In this document: positions 1 to 10,359 of the stretch, piece by piece
Position numbering within the stretch: the stretch's first letter is position 1
Layout: the number at the start of each line of letters is the position of its first letter
Assembly (NCBI GenBank): GCA_010909165.1
Contig: MU008185.1
Location: 124,001-188,000, forward strand
Direction of reading: 5' to 3'
Source: Anthoceros angustus
Lineage: Eukaryota > Streptophyta > Anthocerotopsida > Anthocerotales > Anthocerotaceae
DNA: 64,000 nucleotides
Notes under the pieces: generated by a model
The model's input: the letters and a program-made list of their open reading frames with translations, nothing else
Database searches by the model: none
Told to the model about the DNA's origin: nothing
Position numbers and translations under genes: made by a program

Positions 1-1450
1 ACCAGAGCAGATACTTTCTTCAGTAGCAACTTCCTCTTTCACTTGTGATCCATCGCATACAGGCTGGGGTTGTGAGCAGCCACTTTCAGGTTTCGTACTT
101 GATATTTTCACCCGCGGACTTCTCTGTGTACGACTCTCCTCATCCTCATCATCCGAAATCAACACAACATCCTCTTTGGCAACAACTTCAGGCTCAGGCA
201 CCAGTCCCATGGGCGTAGAACAACCCTTAAACACTGGCGTGTCTGCGGGAACCCCTGCCACCTCTAATAGTCTTACTTGCAAATGTTCTGGTTCTTCAGC
301 TGGCAACTCTGCTGAAAAATCTGTGTCCACTGTTAGTAACTAGTGTGGGACGGAGAGTATTTGAAGCTAGATACAATGTTCTCAGGTGAAGACTTACCAC
401 GTGGTGGTGTGTTGAAAACCAGAGATCGCCCTTCCATACCACTGGACTTGCTATGTCGTAAGGCTCCTCCAGAGCCTTGAGCACCTTCATCACCCATTGA
501 CACTCTCCAAGTGCTTGGTGTCTTAGCCTCAGGCTCATTAGCTGGAGATACTTTCATCTTCTTCAGCACTGGGCGCTTGCCTTTAGAAGCAGTGTCACTT
601 CCACTCTGGCAATCTGGTGAGCCAGCACAAACGTCATCACAAACCTCATTGATTGTTGAATTGATCTCCTTTTCTGTCATCTGTGCCGCTGGAGTGGTTT
701 GCCATGCATTGTTTTCCTTACCCCCCTGGCCCTCCAGCTGAGCTCCTGATGCAGGTTCATCTGCTTTCGGAGATGCAGCTTTGTCCAAGCGTTTGTCAGC
801 CCTGCGATTATTGACTCTTCTTTTCCCACCAGTGCTCACGCTCCTGCTTTTCGGAGCGGTGCCTCGATTAGCAACTAACTTCAAAAACGCGTCCAGGTGA
901 GGGTGATCTTCTGCATTTCTGTCGGACAGCACGGTAATGGCTGCACAATCCACAACCTCCTCCTCCCCTTTCATGGGGCCCCCAACCCACTTGAGTGTGA
1001 ACTTACATTGACATTCTTCATTTTCAGCGCCTATCCGCAGATGCTCATGCTTGACGATCTGTGCAATATCAGACATGAGTCTGCCAGCAAAGCAGCCAAC
1101 ACCCAAGACAGCAAACTAAAACCAGGGTAACTGATTACCTTCCGAACTTCAGCATCGAAGTACTTCTTCTCATCATCATCAAGCTCCTTCAAAGCACAGA
1201 CACGTAATCCCACACTGAGGTCACCACAACGTGCATCCTGGAGCTGTTCCGAAGTAATGCGCACCTTATTGCACACATCTGCACGACTTGTGAATTTACT
1301 CAAGTCCCACTTCTCATCCTCTTCGGATTCATAGTCTGTAAAATGAACGTGCACTTTGGTCCTCCCAAACTTGAGACTGCAGGGGTACCATGCGTCGTCG
1401 TGAGACTTGGCCTCAATTGTTATCTCCTCCCCAGGCTCTCCATCAGCCAT
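1..1450 (-). CDS. SAWADEE-domain chromatin protein, 3' end beyond window
   Basis: Three exons are visible: 1450-1139, 1058-398 and 311 to beyond base 1. The junctions AAG|GTAATC, CACAG|ATC, GTG|GTAAGT and TTTCAG|CAG keep one open frame. Residues about 9-145 match the SAWADEE domain, a tandem-Tudor-like fold that in Arabidopsis SHH1/DTF1 reads histone H3 lysine 9 methylation and recruits Pol IV. Key signs are DDAWYP, the ESEEDEKW stretch, SEQLQDARC, GLRVCAL and a CQC pair. Cys85, His110, Cys120 and Cys122 fit the zinc ligands of the family. The ATG at 1450 starts MADGEPGEE; an in-frame upstream ATG at 1543 gives a non-conserved extension, so I prefer 1450. No homeodomain precedes the domain, unlike SHH1. 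The tail is rich in Ser, Lys and Glu. It holds a SUMO-interacting-like motif VVLISDDEDEE at about residues 373-383. Domain call is firm; the pathway is inferred. Confidence 0.85.
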
Positions 1451-2251
1451 AATTCCTAACGGCAGGGCTGCCCTCTTACAAAACGGTCTCAACACAACGA
1501 AGGTCGCTAGAGACTGACTCTCCCTCTCGTCTTCTAAACCCACACCTCGTGCAGCCCTTTACGGAGGGGAAGGCAGTAAGCGGAATCTGACAAGGTCGCC
1601 TTGCACCCGAAGAGGCTCCACACTAGCAGAATTCGTCAATATGGGCTCACACCGTGACAGGGCACGGACGTAACGCATGCGAGCTGCAACTGCAGCTGGT
1701 CAGCACCGAAAACAGCAAGGACACATACAAGAGCTTGCCTAGGCTTTCCTGAGTCTTCACCCAATTCCATCCCCAATCCTAACCTCCCAACCGCAGTCTG
1801 GACAGCTCCAAGCTGCAGCTCATAGCTGCCTGACATTCAATTCATCCAAACACCGTGCATAGCTTCCCACACAACACCCTACGCACCCCGCGTAATAACA
1901 CCCTCAATGTCAGCCAGTTTACCACATTACGAAACATAGAATCGTGTATGAACGTTTAAGTAACCAAGCCCAACAGTTTGCTACCTTCGAGGACTGTATA
2001 CCACAGAATCTTAAGAGCACGGTGCCAATTCGCGAACGTTCACATAGCACGCCGTTACCGTTCCACATAATTGCTCCAGGTGCGGCAGTGTAAGGAGCCC
2101 GGCGCTTCCTCTTCCGGGATGGGTTTCCAGCGATGTTGTCAGGAGCAGGGGCACTTGTGGCAACAATTGTTTCTGGACCCTACCATGTGGTGGGACGAGG
2201 GACGAGATATGAAGAGCTTCCGTTTGCCTGACTTCCGGCGTAAGGAGCTGC
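1451..2251. other. Intergenic, no gene seen
   Basis: This holds the 5' flank of the SAWADEE-domain gene. Short open frames on both strands show no family motif and no convincing splice structure. Confidence 0.5.
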
Positions 2252-2292
2252 TCATCAACCCAAGCTTGCTTTAAGCTAGCTTGGGTTGATGA
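2252..2292. repeat. Perfect 15-bp inverted repeat
   Basis: Arms at 2252-2266 (TCATCAACCCAAGCT) and 2278-2292 are exact reverse complements, separated by 11 bases. It lies just upstream of the PPR pseudogene. It could fold into a stable hairpin; no function is known. Confidence 0.8.
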
Positions 2293-2387
2293 CCTACTCC
2301 TTTCCTTGGATTTGCAGACGGGTCCGGGTCCCTCTCCTTCCAAGTCGAGCAGGATCGGAAATGGGCGTCCCAAGGGCTGGGACTGTG

Positions 2388-2960
2388 AGCATGTTATGTC
2401 AGCAGGGGAAGCTCTCTAAGGCCGTTGGAGCTCTGGAATCTCTGGCAAAGACAGACTCTGCTATTTCTCAGTCTCTGTTTTACACTGAGAGTTCATGATC
2501 GCACTGTGAAACTTGGGGATAAGCCGAATGGATAACTGGGGAACCATATCTTGCGCATGTATGCATGTAGAGGTACGCCACAAGAGGCATGGATGTGCGC
2601 ACCAGGGTGGCAAACCGAATACCTTCTATGGTAGCACTTGCTGTGCATGGATAAACGGGCAGGAGGGCCTGATTTTGGTCAACCTTGTTACTTTTGCTTG
2701 CCTTCTGAAGGCCTGTGCGAGCACTGGTGCCTTACAGAAGGGCAGGCAGCCCGACTCACAGGTTGTAGAAAGAGGACTGCTAGATGACATACTGGTGGAT
2801 ACCTGCCTGGTGGACTGTATGCAAAATGTGGTGAACTGAAAGATGCACGCAGCTTTTTGAAAGCTTGGCCAGAAAGGATGTGGTGACATGGGATGCCCTG
2901 ATAGCTGATTATGGTACTTGCGGTGATGGTCACAGAGCACTAGGTTGTCTTGAGGAGATG
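2388..2960 (+). pseudogene. Decayed DYW-style PPR gene fragment
   Basis: Conceptual translation in shifting frames gives recognisable plant PPR repeats: a LGNHILRMYA-like stretch near 2515-2560, then VNLVTFACLLKACASTGALQ and a run ending LVDTCLVD (2677-2815), then AKCGELKDAR (2820-2850), and finally KDVVTWDALIADYG with HRALGCLEEM (2875-2960). The order and wording are those of P-L-S repeats of organellar RNA-editing PPR proteins. Several stops and at least three frame changes break it, no start codon or DYW/E domain is visible, and the piece covers only two to three repeats. It is a pseudogene or a dispersed duplicate fragment. The parent gene cannot be named. Confidence 0.75.
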
Positions 2961-3783
2961 TCAGTTGCAACGAGAGCGTGAGCCCACATGTGGTATGAGC
3001 ATCAGTAAGCATCATCATGGTGGAAGCATGAGGGAGAGAAGCATCAGCGCGAGCGCGCAGGAGCATGAGCGTGCTTCTTTGAGTCGCCGAAGATGCCGAT
3101 CAATTTCAAGGCGCAAACATCACAGGCTATGGTGATTAATCTTTTAGTGTGAGAGAATTCTGGCCAGTTCAGTTCAAACAGTCCGGGATTTCGCAGTTCA
3201 CGATAAAATCGGTGAACTCCATCCAAATTTACCTGAACAATAAAACCAATTATGGTGCAGTTCGAAGAACCGGAAGTTCGGTGATGTCCTTTAATAATTA
3301 ATATGTAGTGCAATTCAATTCCCTCGGTACCATAGTTCTAAAAGGTGACGGTCAGCTCCCAGATTTTAAGCCAATGCGCCTTCCTGATTTGATTTAAGCG
3401 GTTGACATTTTTATGGTGTCCTACATTGTAACTTTTTCAGTTTCGTATGTCAACAAACAAATCTGGGTATTGCATGCAGCATACACCACGTTCAAAACCT
3501 TAATGGACCAAAACCTCACTGTATTCTGAGTGTATGTGGTCCTGCGAATGGCGTGTGCCACTTACCATGAGCGCTCCACGGCCTGATCATATCACCAGTT
3601 CTGTGTTGTCTTCCTGGAACATGAAGCGGAGTTCTTTTAGCCAGATTCACTTGAATGTCACACCACCCAACTTCATCTCCCGTGCAGAGTAGAGTAGGGA
3701 GCTAGCAAGCGTGAGAACGAGTGAAAAACGTGGTGTAGAAGAAAGGACTCTCAGATTACAGGTTGACAGGTGAGAGGTGGCTC
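2961..3783. other. Intergenic between PPR pseudogene and PPR-SMR gene
   Basis: No supported gene. The stretch probably holds the 3' UTR and terminator of the minus-strand PPR-SMR gene, but no clear signal was found. Confidence 0.4.
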
Positions 3784-5808
3784 CTACATGTCCTTGGACA
3801 TCTTCAATCCACAGGTGTAGGTGAGCATGTCAGTCACATGAGGCTCTTCCAGCCAATGAAGAACAGCTTTGCCTCGAGCCACAAATCCACTGTTCTCGGT
3901 GTCCATGTTGAAAGGAGAACTCAGAGAAGCCAGCATGTCGGCCACAGCGACTTCTGTGGGTGATAATTCTGGCCTGGTTTGCGAATGCACAGGAAGTCCT
4001 GTGATGACACGAAACCAGTCAGGGATGTCGGCCCGGACACTGCAGTATGACTTCTTGAACATCAACAGTGACTTGGTCAGACTCACCAAGGCTGTCCCTG
4101 GCCGCATCTCCTGCAGATTCAGACTGCAGACTGGGTAACTGAAATCCGCCACTAAATAATCTAAGAACATCTGTCCTACAGCCATGTCCCAAACACAGCT
4201 CGCTTGCTGCCTGTGGCCCATCTTGTACATCAAATTCATCAGCTCATTCGCAAATGTCTGTTTAACACGCCTGCTACCATTTGCCTTGATGAAGAAACTT
4301 GAAAACCAACCACTGATAAATGGCAAGTCATTGTTTCTGTCAAACAACACGGTCAGCAGCTCCGCCACTGAGGTATCCGTGAGTCCTATCAGAATCCTGT
4401 GAACATCTGCCTCATGTTTCTCGCACTCTGACAAGCTATGCAGGATGAGCGAAGAAGTTCGAAGAGATGGTGAGAGACCCCACTGAGGTAAAAGCTCGAG
4501 AAACTGCTTTGCTTTTTGGAATAACTTCTTATTCAAATACATGGCAACCAATGTGTTGGCGACCTCTAAAGTCGGAGGTATACCTGCTGCTGTCATTCTT
4601 TCAAACCACTGAAGGCATTTTTCTACGTTGCCAGCTCTAGCATATGCTTGCATAAGACTGTTGACAGAGGTCCAATCCATCTTCAGTTCCTTGTCCAGGA
4701 GCAGCTTCTCAGCAGCCTCTACGTTGCCACTCTGCACCAGCGCTTGCATCATGATGTTTCGGACGATTTCGTTAGGAAGAAAGCCAGCTTCCTTCATGTG
4801 CGTGTTCAGCTCCAAGCACGCTTCACCATCACCTGCTTTCGCATGAATGTCCATGAGGATGCCATAAGTGAACTTGTCTGGACGAATACCTTTTAATTTC
4901 ATCTCCTCCCACCTCTGAAGTGCACTCTGCCGATCCCCCAATTTTCCCAGAGCGAGGAGCACAGCATTATATGTTACAGTGTCAGGAACAATGCCAGATT
5001 GCACCATTTGGCCAAACATCTTGATGGCCTCCTTAGGGCACCCTTGCTTGGCATACATGGTGAGCATGATCGTGAAGCTGATTCTGTCAGGCTGGCAGCC
5101 ATATTGCTTCATATTGAAGAACAGGTCAGACGCGTCCGTCACCATGCCCGCTCTGGCAAGGCTACCAATGACAGTGGTGATTGAATAGGTGTCCATCTCA
5201 CAGCCTTGTAAACGCATCTCCTGCATCAGCTCCTTCACAGTGTCCAGTTTCATGGCCTCCCCGAGAATCTTCATCATGACAGTATAAGAAAAGCGGTCAT
5301 GCTTGCAGCCTGCCTCTGCTGCGGCCCAGCGAAAAAAGTTGTAGGCCACAACGGGATCCCTGATCTGCCTCAGCACCAATACCACCTGGTAGGAGACAAG
5401 TTGCAGCTGCCATCTTCTCAGTTCTGCCAACGTCTCATGAGACCAACCCAATTGCCCCAACAAGTCAGCAATGCCGTAAACCAGTCTCGCTTTCCTGATC
5501 TCTCCACCGGCCTTTCTCTGCCCAATCTGGCTCAGCCCACTCCGTCCTTCAGCAACACTACCTGCCACCGAGTAATTCCTCGCTGGTCCTCGCCCAATTG
5601 CCTCCTCACAGGATCTCCCCGCTGAACTCAGCCACCATGTCGTGTGGATTAAGCCAGCATTCAAACTCCCGCCTGCTCCCGGAGCACCATCCCACTTGTC
5701 TGCAGTTGCCCAGCAGCAGCTGCTCCTGCGCAGGGCTCCTGCCGGCCTCAGCCATTCCCCCACTTCCTGCACATGCCACCGCCCGCCCCTGACCAGCCTC
5801 CCTATCAT
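3784..5808 (-). CDS. PPR-SMR protein, EMB2217 (At1g79490)-like
   Basis: An intronless 674-codon frame. The N-terminal 100 residues are Arg/Ser/Gly-rich with few acids, as in a mitochondrial or plastid targeting peptide. From about residue 140 it has a helical lead-in (DPVVAYNFFRWAAAEAG) and then roughly eight to nine 35-residue P-class PPR repeats to about 470, with typical wording such as PDRISFTIMLTMYAKQG, PDTVTYNAVLLALGKLG and PDKFTYGILMDIHAKAG. The C-terminal 120 residues align with the small MutS-related (SMR) region of Arabidopsis EMB2217: LNLQEMRPGTALVSLTKSL, VITGLPVHSQ, VADMLASLSSPF and FVARGKAVLHWLEE. PPR-SMR proteins bind organellar RNA and act in expression or processing. The SMR part is diverged: the DLHG box reads LNLQ and the usual TGxGxHS box reads TGLPVHS, so nuclease activity is doubtful. 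The first Met was taken as start. Confidence 0.9.
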   Translation of the reverse strand: MIGRLVRGGRWHVQEVGEWLRPAGALRRSSCCWATADKWDGAPGAGGSLNAGLIHTTWWLSSAGRSCEEAIGRGPARNYSVAGSVAEGRSGLSQIGQRKAGGEIRKARLVYGIADLLGQLGWSHETLAELRRWQLQLVSYQVVLVLRQIRDPVVAYNFFRWAAAEAGCKHDRFSYTVMMKILGEAMKLDTVKELMQEMRLQGCEMDTYSITTVIGSLARAGMVTDASDLFFNMKQYGCQPDRISFTIMLTMYAKQGCPKEAIKMFGQMVQSGIVPDTVTYNAVLLALGKLGDRQSALQRWEEMKLKGIRPDKFTYGILMDIHAKAGDGEACLELNTHMKEAGFLPNEIVRNIMMQALVQSGNVEAAEKLLLDKELKMDWTSVNSLMQAYARAGNVEKCLQWFERMTAAGIPPTLEVANTLVAMYLNKKLFQKAKQFLELLPQWGLSPSLRTSSLILHSLSECEKHEADVHRILIGLTDTSVAELLTVLFDRNNDLPFISGWFSSFFIKANGSRRVKQTFANELMNLMYKMGHRQQASCVWDMAVGQMFLDYLVADFSYPVCSLNLQEMRPGTALVSLTKSLLMFKKSYCSVRADIPDWFRVITGLPVHSQTRPELSPTEVAVADMLASLSSPFNMDTENSGFVARGKAVLHWLEEPHVTDMLTYTCGLKMSKDM

Positions 5809-7201
5809 CTCACCATACGTCGTCCACCAGAGTCAAGTCCTCGAAAGTCGGATGCCGGAGCTATGCAAGAGATGCAGACATTCCAGAAGCATACATTCCG
5901 AGCGACCCATCACAGGCCCCGCAACCGTTACGCGAGGTAGCCCTTTGGAGCTTTGCCAGATGAAGCAGACTTCTGCGGTCTCCCTGACCGCTAATGCGCA
6001 TGCACCTAGGCTTTGCGAAGGTAAGCTGAAGTCATTGTGGGTGCCGCGATAAGAGTGTGTGTCCAAACTACAGTGCGCCCTGATGTCCTTCTCCTTGCGA
6101 TGCTGCGAGGACAAGAGAGACAAAGGCGTCACCGGTGGGAACCCTGGCAACTGTATTCAGCAGACAAAAATCCAGAGACTGCACAGCCAGAACAAATTGA
6201 GACGAGCTCGTTCAACATGCAAAACACTGATCCTCTATCCTGCGCAAAAACATGAAAGTCCTTGTGTTTGTGGAATCAGCGGCGTCGTCCAGCCTCTGGT
6301 GGAGGCTGGCAGCACAGCACGAAACAGAGCCTTAGGATGCACTGGTTTTGTTGTCGGACGCTAGGCCAGAGAAATCCTGATTGTTCACAGCGTCTCCATG
6401 GAAATCCCTGTGAATTACCGAACAATTGCCTCTTAGATTTAGCTCATTTGCCACAGGAAGAAAAAAAACTCGTTCATTACAGGACAGTCCTCCTCTTTGT
6501 GGAATCGGAGACGTCTTCCGGTCTCTGATGGAGGCTGGCAGCATAGCACGAAAAAAAAGCATCCAGAATGCACAAGTCAAGGCAAGAATGCACTCATTTT
6601 CTTCACGACGCTAGGGCCGCTGATCGTTCACAACGTAATCAGGTGACAAGGAAATCCTTGTGCATGACAGAACGGCTACCTGTTAGCTTCAGCTGATCTC
6701 CACACCGAGGAAGAAAAACTCCTCCATTGCAGATGCTTTGTTACTTTTAGGGTCACTGATACCACTGACAAGAGGTAGGTGGTCATGTTGATCGTCACCT
6801 TGTTTTCGTAGCTGGAGGGACTGAAGAGAATTCTTTTGTTCAGCTCGGTGATTGCTCTCGTCAGAGAACCTGAATTAGCATGTAGCTGTTTCTGTTGTGA
6901 GGAACATGTTTTTGATGGCAAGATTGATCAACACTGTTTTCACATCAGAGTCTTTGCATCAGGTGCAGCCTGATCATTGCAGATAGAAGCTCATGTACGA
7001 GCCTGCATATTAGAAGTGCAGGCTATGCGGAGGATGTATCTGTAGTTGGTGTCTGCCAGTGATGCTCCTATCACTGCAGAGCTAGAGGTTCCTGCAGGAG
7101 CGTTTGAGTCTCCTTTCCCAAGATCTATCAGGTCAGTAGCGTAGTCATCAACCTGATCTTGGTGTATCTGCCTTATGGCACGCTTTGTAATGTTTGAGAC
7201 A
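5809..7201. repeat. Intergenic with an imperfect 250-bp direct repeat
   Basis: No gene is supported. About 6255-6490 and 6505-6740 are diverged direct copies. Both contain TTTGTGGAATC, GAGGCTGGCAGCA, GCACGAAA, ACGCTAGG and GTTCACA in the same order, and both end near CAGGAAGAAAAA-like text. The copies differ by substitutions and indels and have no lasting open frame. Confidence 0.6.
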
Positions 7202-7291
7202 CTGTTTGTTGTGCATATCTACGCCTGTTGGCTGTTTGTTGTGCATATCTACGCTTTTTGGCTGTTTGTTGTGCATATCTACGCTTTTTGG
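7202..7291. repeat. Tandem repeat, 30 bp x 3
   Basis: Three head-to-tail units of 30 bp at 7202-7231, 7232-7261 and 7262-7291, each starting CTGTTTGTTGTGCATATCTA. Units 2 and 3 are identical; unit 1 differs at two positions. It is a small minisatellite upstream of SEC11. Confidence 0.95.
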
Positions 7292-7718
7292 CTGCAGTTC
7301 TGGCACTGGTTTGGTTTTTTTGAACGGGTGTATTTGCAGCAAGTGATCATATTTCTCGTCACTTAAACAGAGAGACGAATCGCATTCAAACATGTACACT
7401 ACGTGCAAGAGCAATTCCGTAGAGTGAACTCGATACGAAGATGCCGATCGAAGCCAAATATGGAGGAAGTAGAAGAGAGGCTTTTCTACAAATATCTATG
7501 GGTAGATAGGACACACATCCACATGTGTATCAGCAGCGGCTTGGCAACCTGTTTTTACTTCAATTTCGAGGATGCCCTATAACAGAAGATTCCCTGGCAG
7601 TCTTCACGCGCTCGATGCGATTATGTAGTCAAACTTTCAGCCCTGCCTTCCTCGTGTGATTTGCGATCTGGGTGGGTGAGGCTGGAAGCTAGCTGCGATT
7701 CGGCTCCAATTTTGGGCC

Positions 7719-9039
7719 ATGATGGCCAGCCTCGTGGTCAAAATCAGGAGTCAAGGGGCGGAAATGTGGAATTCAGTCCGCAATATCAACTGGAGGCACA
7801 CGACATTGCAGCTCATCAGCTTAGGTGAGGTGGAGCCTGGCCGGATGCTGTGGATTGCTGAAGCTAAGACATATTGACGGGAAATTTGGACTTCTGGAGT
7901 TCGTCTCACACAACAGAGCTGGACGTTCCCGTTGTCGTTGGGTTACTGTTCATATTTGTGGCTTACGGGGTATGATTTTTGGATGCAGCCATGATTGTAA
8001 CATCCGCTTTGATCATCTGGAAAGGGTTGATGTGCGTAACGGGTAGTGAGTCACCTGTAGTGGTAGTGCTCTCCGGTAGTATGGAGCCAGGCTTCAGAAG
8101 GGTAGGTTCTCGTTGCTATACAGGATAGTTGTTGCCTGTCTCCGTTATCTGGGTAGGGTTGCTTGTAGTGCTTTACAGTTGTGCTCTAAGCTTCTTTTTC
8201 AGCTGCGGGTATCTCAATCTCAAGGTGTATGATGCCAGGGCGATATTCTGTTTCTGCGAATGAGTGATGCCCCAATTCGGGCGGGGGAGATCGTGGTTTT
8301 CAACGTTGATGTATGTCCTGACCAGAAGCCTTCTGGCTTGTTTGGCAGTCCTGTTGATTTTTTGGGGGTTGTGGTGTTGACGGCAAGTCCATGGTGCTCA
8401 TTGTCTGCACCCTGTTTTCCAGGGACGGGAGATACCGATAGTTCATCGAGTAATAAAGGTAAGAGAAAGTCACATCGTGATCAGTTCGGCTTCATGCGGT
8501 TGTAAAGACTACTCCACTGTAATCCTTTGCTCTTTCCATTTCGGTTTGCAGGTCCACGAAGACGAGAACCTGGAGGTGGATGTCCTTACCAAAGGTATGG
8601 GGAATTACATGGAGTCTCCTCGGTAGAAGTGAATTGATAAAGAGGGTTGTAGCATACTGGTGCTTCTATGTTTGTATGCAGGAGACAACAATTTTGGAGA
8701 TGATAGGCTCCTGTACGCTCAAGGCCAGATGTGGCTGCAACGGCATCATATCATGGGTCGTGCTGTCGGGTAATTTCACAACTCGGAAGTCAGGGTTTTG
8801 ATTTGCACATCAGTGCCTTGTTCCTTACTTGTTACCACAAATGTTCTTGACAGATTCCTACCTTATGTTGGTTGGGTGACAATCATCATGACTGAAAAGC
8901 CCTACATCAAGGTCTGCCATCTACTACGCCTAGCTTATCTTTCAGTCTTGCTATAGATCTCTGATAACGTTTCGTGTTGAATTTGCAGTATCTCCTGATT
9001 GTCGCCCTTGGACTGCTGGTTCTCACGTCCAAAGAGTGA
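7719..9039 (+). CDS. SEC11: Signal peptidase complex catalytic subunit SEC11
   Basis: Eight exons: 7719-7824, 7989-8101, 8239-8310, 8423-8458, 8552-8594, 8682-8769, 8854-8911 and 8989-9039. They splice to a 188-residue protein with every phase consistent. It is the S26B serine protease of the ER membrane that removes signal peptides from secretory proteins. An N-terminal membrane segment ([15 protein letters not shown]) is followed by the catalytic Ser box SGSMEPGF (Ser66), then [15 protein letters not shown], the His box IPIVHRVIK (His105) and the Asp region [10 protein letters not shown]. The end, [17 protein letters not shown] and LLVLTSKE, is near-identical to plant SEC11. Two adjacent ATGs open the frame; the first was used. 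The N-terminal 30 residues are less conserved than the rest. Most introns have a good GTATG or GTAAG donor; the one after ATCAAG starts GTCTGC. Confidence 0.96.
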
Positions 9040-9859
9040 ATGGATGCCATTTGCACGTCAGTTCCAGAACGATTTTGATAGACCTAGCAGAAGGCCTCGG
9101 GAATGACTGGTATTGCGTTGTTATCCATGGTTGGGTCTGGGTCCGCAAACCGTCCGATCGAACCACGGGAAAACGGCAGTATAATTGGAAATTTAAAACA
9201 ACGTTGTCCTTTGTGTGTGTACCAGTAAAAAGCTTGACGTGATAATGTAGACGGTACTGTTTCTCCGCATCCGGCGGGCTCCACGTAAAGCCGGATCCTG
9301 CCCTCTCCGTCATTTCAGTCCTCTCTGGTCACTTTGTCTGGCAGTCCTGTGGGATAATTTCTGGCTTCTGTGTTCTGGGAAGTTTCGAAAAGTTCTTATT
9401 TTCTACAATAGGGCCCCGGAAATAGGTTCAAGGCGAAGGGCCTCGGAAATAGGTTCAAGGTGAAGGGCCTCGGAAAAGACTTGGATTCTGTAGTACGTTG
9501 AACCGGAACACACGACGTAACCGCACAACAAACTACAAGCTCCTTTGTTTACTGATAGGTACACCATCGAATAGCAAAAACAGCGCAACCCAGCAAAACC
9601 CCCCACCTTGCAACTCAGCAATCACGTAGCAGACCACGATGTCACCCATCTCTTGCTTCACAAGAGAAGATGCCTGGAACAGTGGGGGCAATCTGATACT
9701 CTGATATAAAGACTAACCCTAGACCACGCAAGCAGGAAGCCACACACAATTCAGAACACAAAAGTGAGTCCGTAATCTCCACACCCGCTTACACCATACA
9801 ACCCAACCCACAATTCTACACATACATACCTACAAAAAAATCTGCCCTACAGGACGGCA
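9040..9859. repeat. Intergenic with 27-bp tandem repeat
   Basis: At 9411-9480 a 27-bp unit starting GGGCCYCGGAAATAGGTTCA occurs twice in full and once in part. The rest is the SEC11 3' flank and shows no supported gene. Confidence 0.7.
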
Positions 9860-10013
9860 CTAATCCAGGCGGCTGCCAGCTTCTTCATCACAGAACTTGA
9901 GAAACGCTTGTAAATGATTCTCAACAGCGCCGGTGTAGTGCAAGCTGTGATTAGCAAAAACAACCGGCACAAACCTAGCAAGGCCCTGCCATATCATGCG
10001 AACTGCGCTACCC
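9860..10013 (-). CDS. Possible terminal exon of an unidentified gene
   Basis: On the minus strand a CTGCAG acceptor at 10014 is followed by an open frame of about 50 codons ending in TAG at 9860. It reads MIWQGLARFVPVVFANHSLH and ends FLKFCDEEAGSRLD. The codon use is gene-like and the wording is not low-complexity, but I do not recognise the family. Upstream exons would lie in the 10.2-11.8 kb duplicated block, where a GTAAGT donor occurs after PGLA near 10458. The full exon chain could not be built, so this is only a suggestion. Confidence 0.3.
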
Positions 10014-10359
10014 CTGCAGACAGTAAGGGGCTTGCACCACACTCAAACATGTATTAGCTGCTAGTAACCCACCAGGCTCCTCCCGGCATCAGGGTACCCA
10101 AAGCAATAGAACACGCACCACACCAGAACGAAATCTCAAATATAAACCTCAAAGATAAGACTCCCAATACCATGGGACCAAACAGGTATGGTTCCTGCCA
10201 GTTGCACTGAAAATACTTCCACTTGATCCTATGTCTACGTGCACGGTAATCAGTTCAAACATGGTATTCTACTTTGTGAGAGATACATGGCCCTTGGCGT
10301 GGAAGTAAGAACCTCTAAGATAAGACATCCATCATGCAGCGAAATCCCATAATATGCAC

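Noticed and set aside
7202-7291. Regular 30-bp repeats that might suggest a CRISPR array
   Set aside because: There are no unique spacers between the units, and the genome context is eukaryotic; it is a plain tandem repeat.
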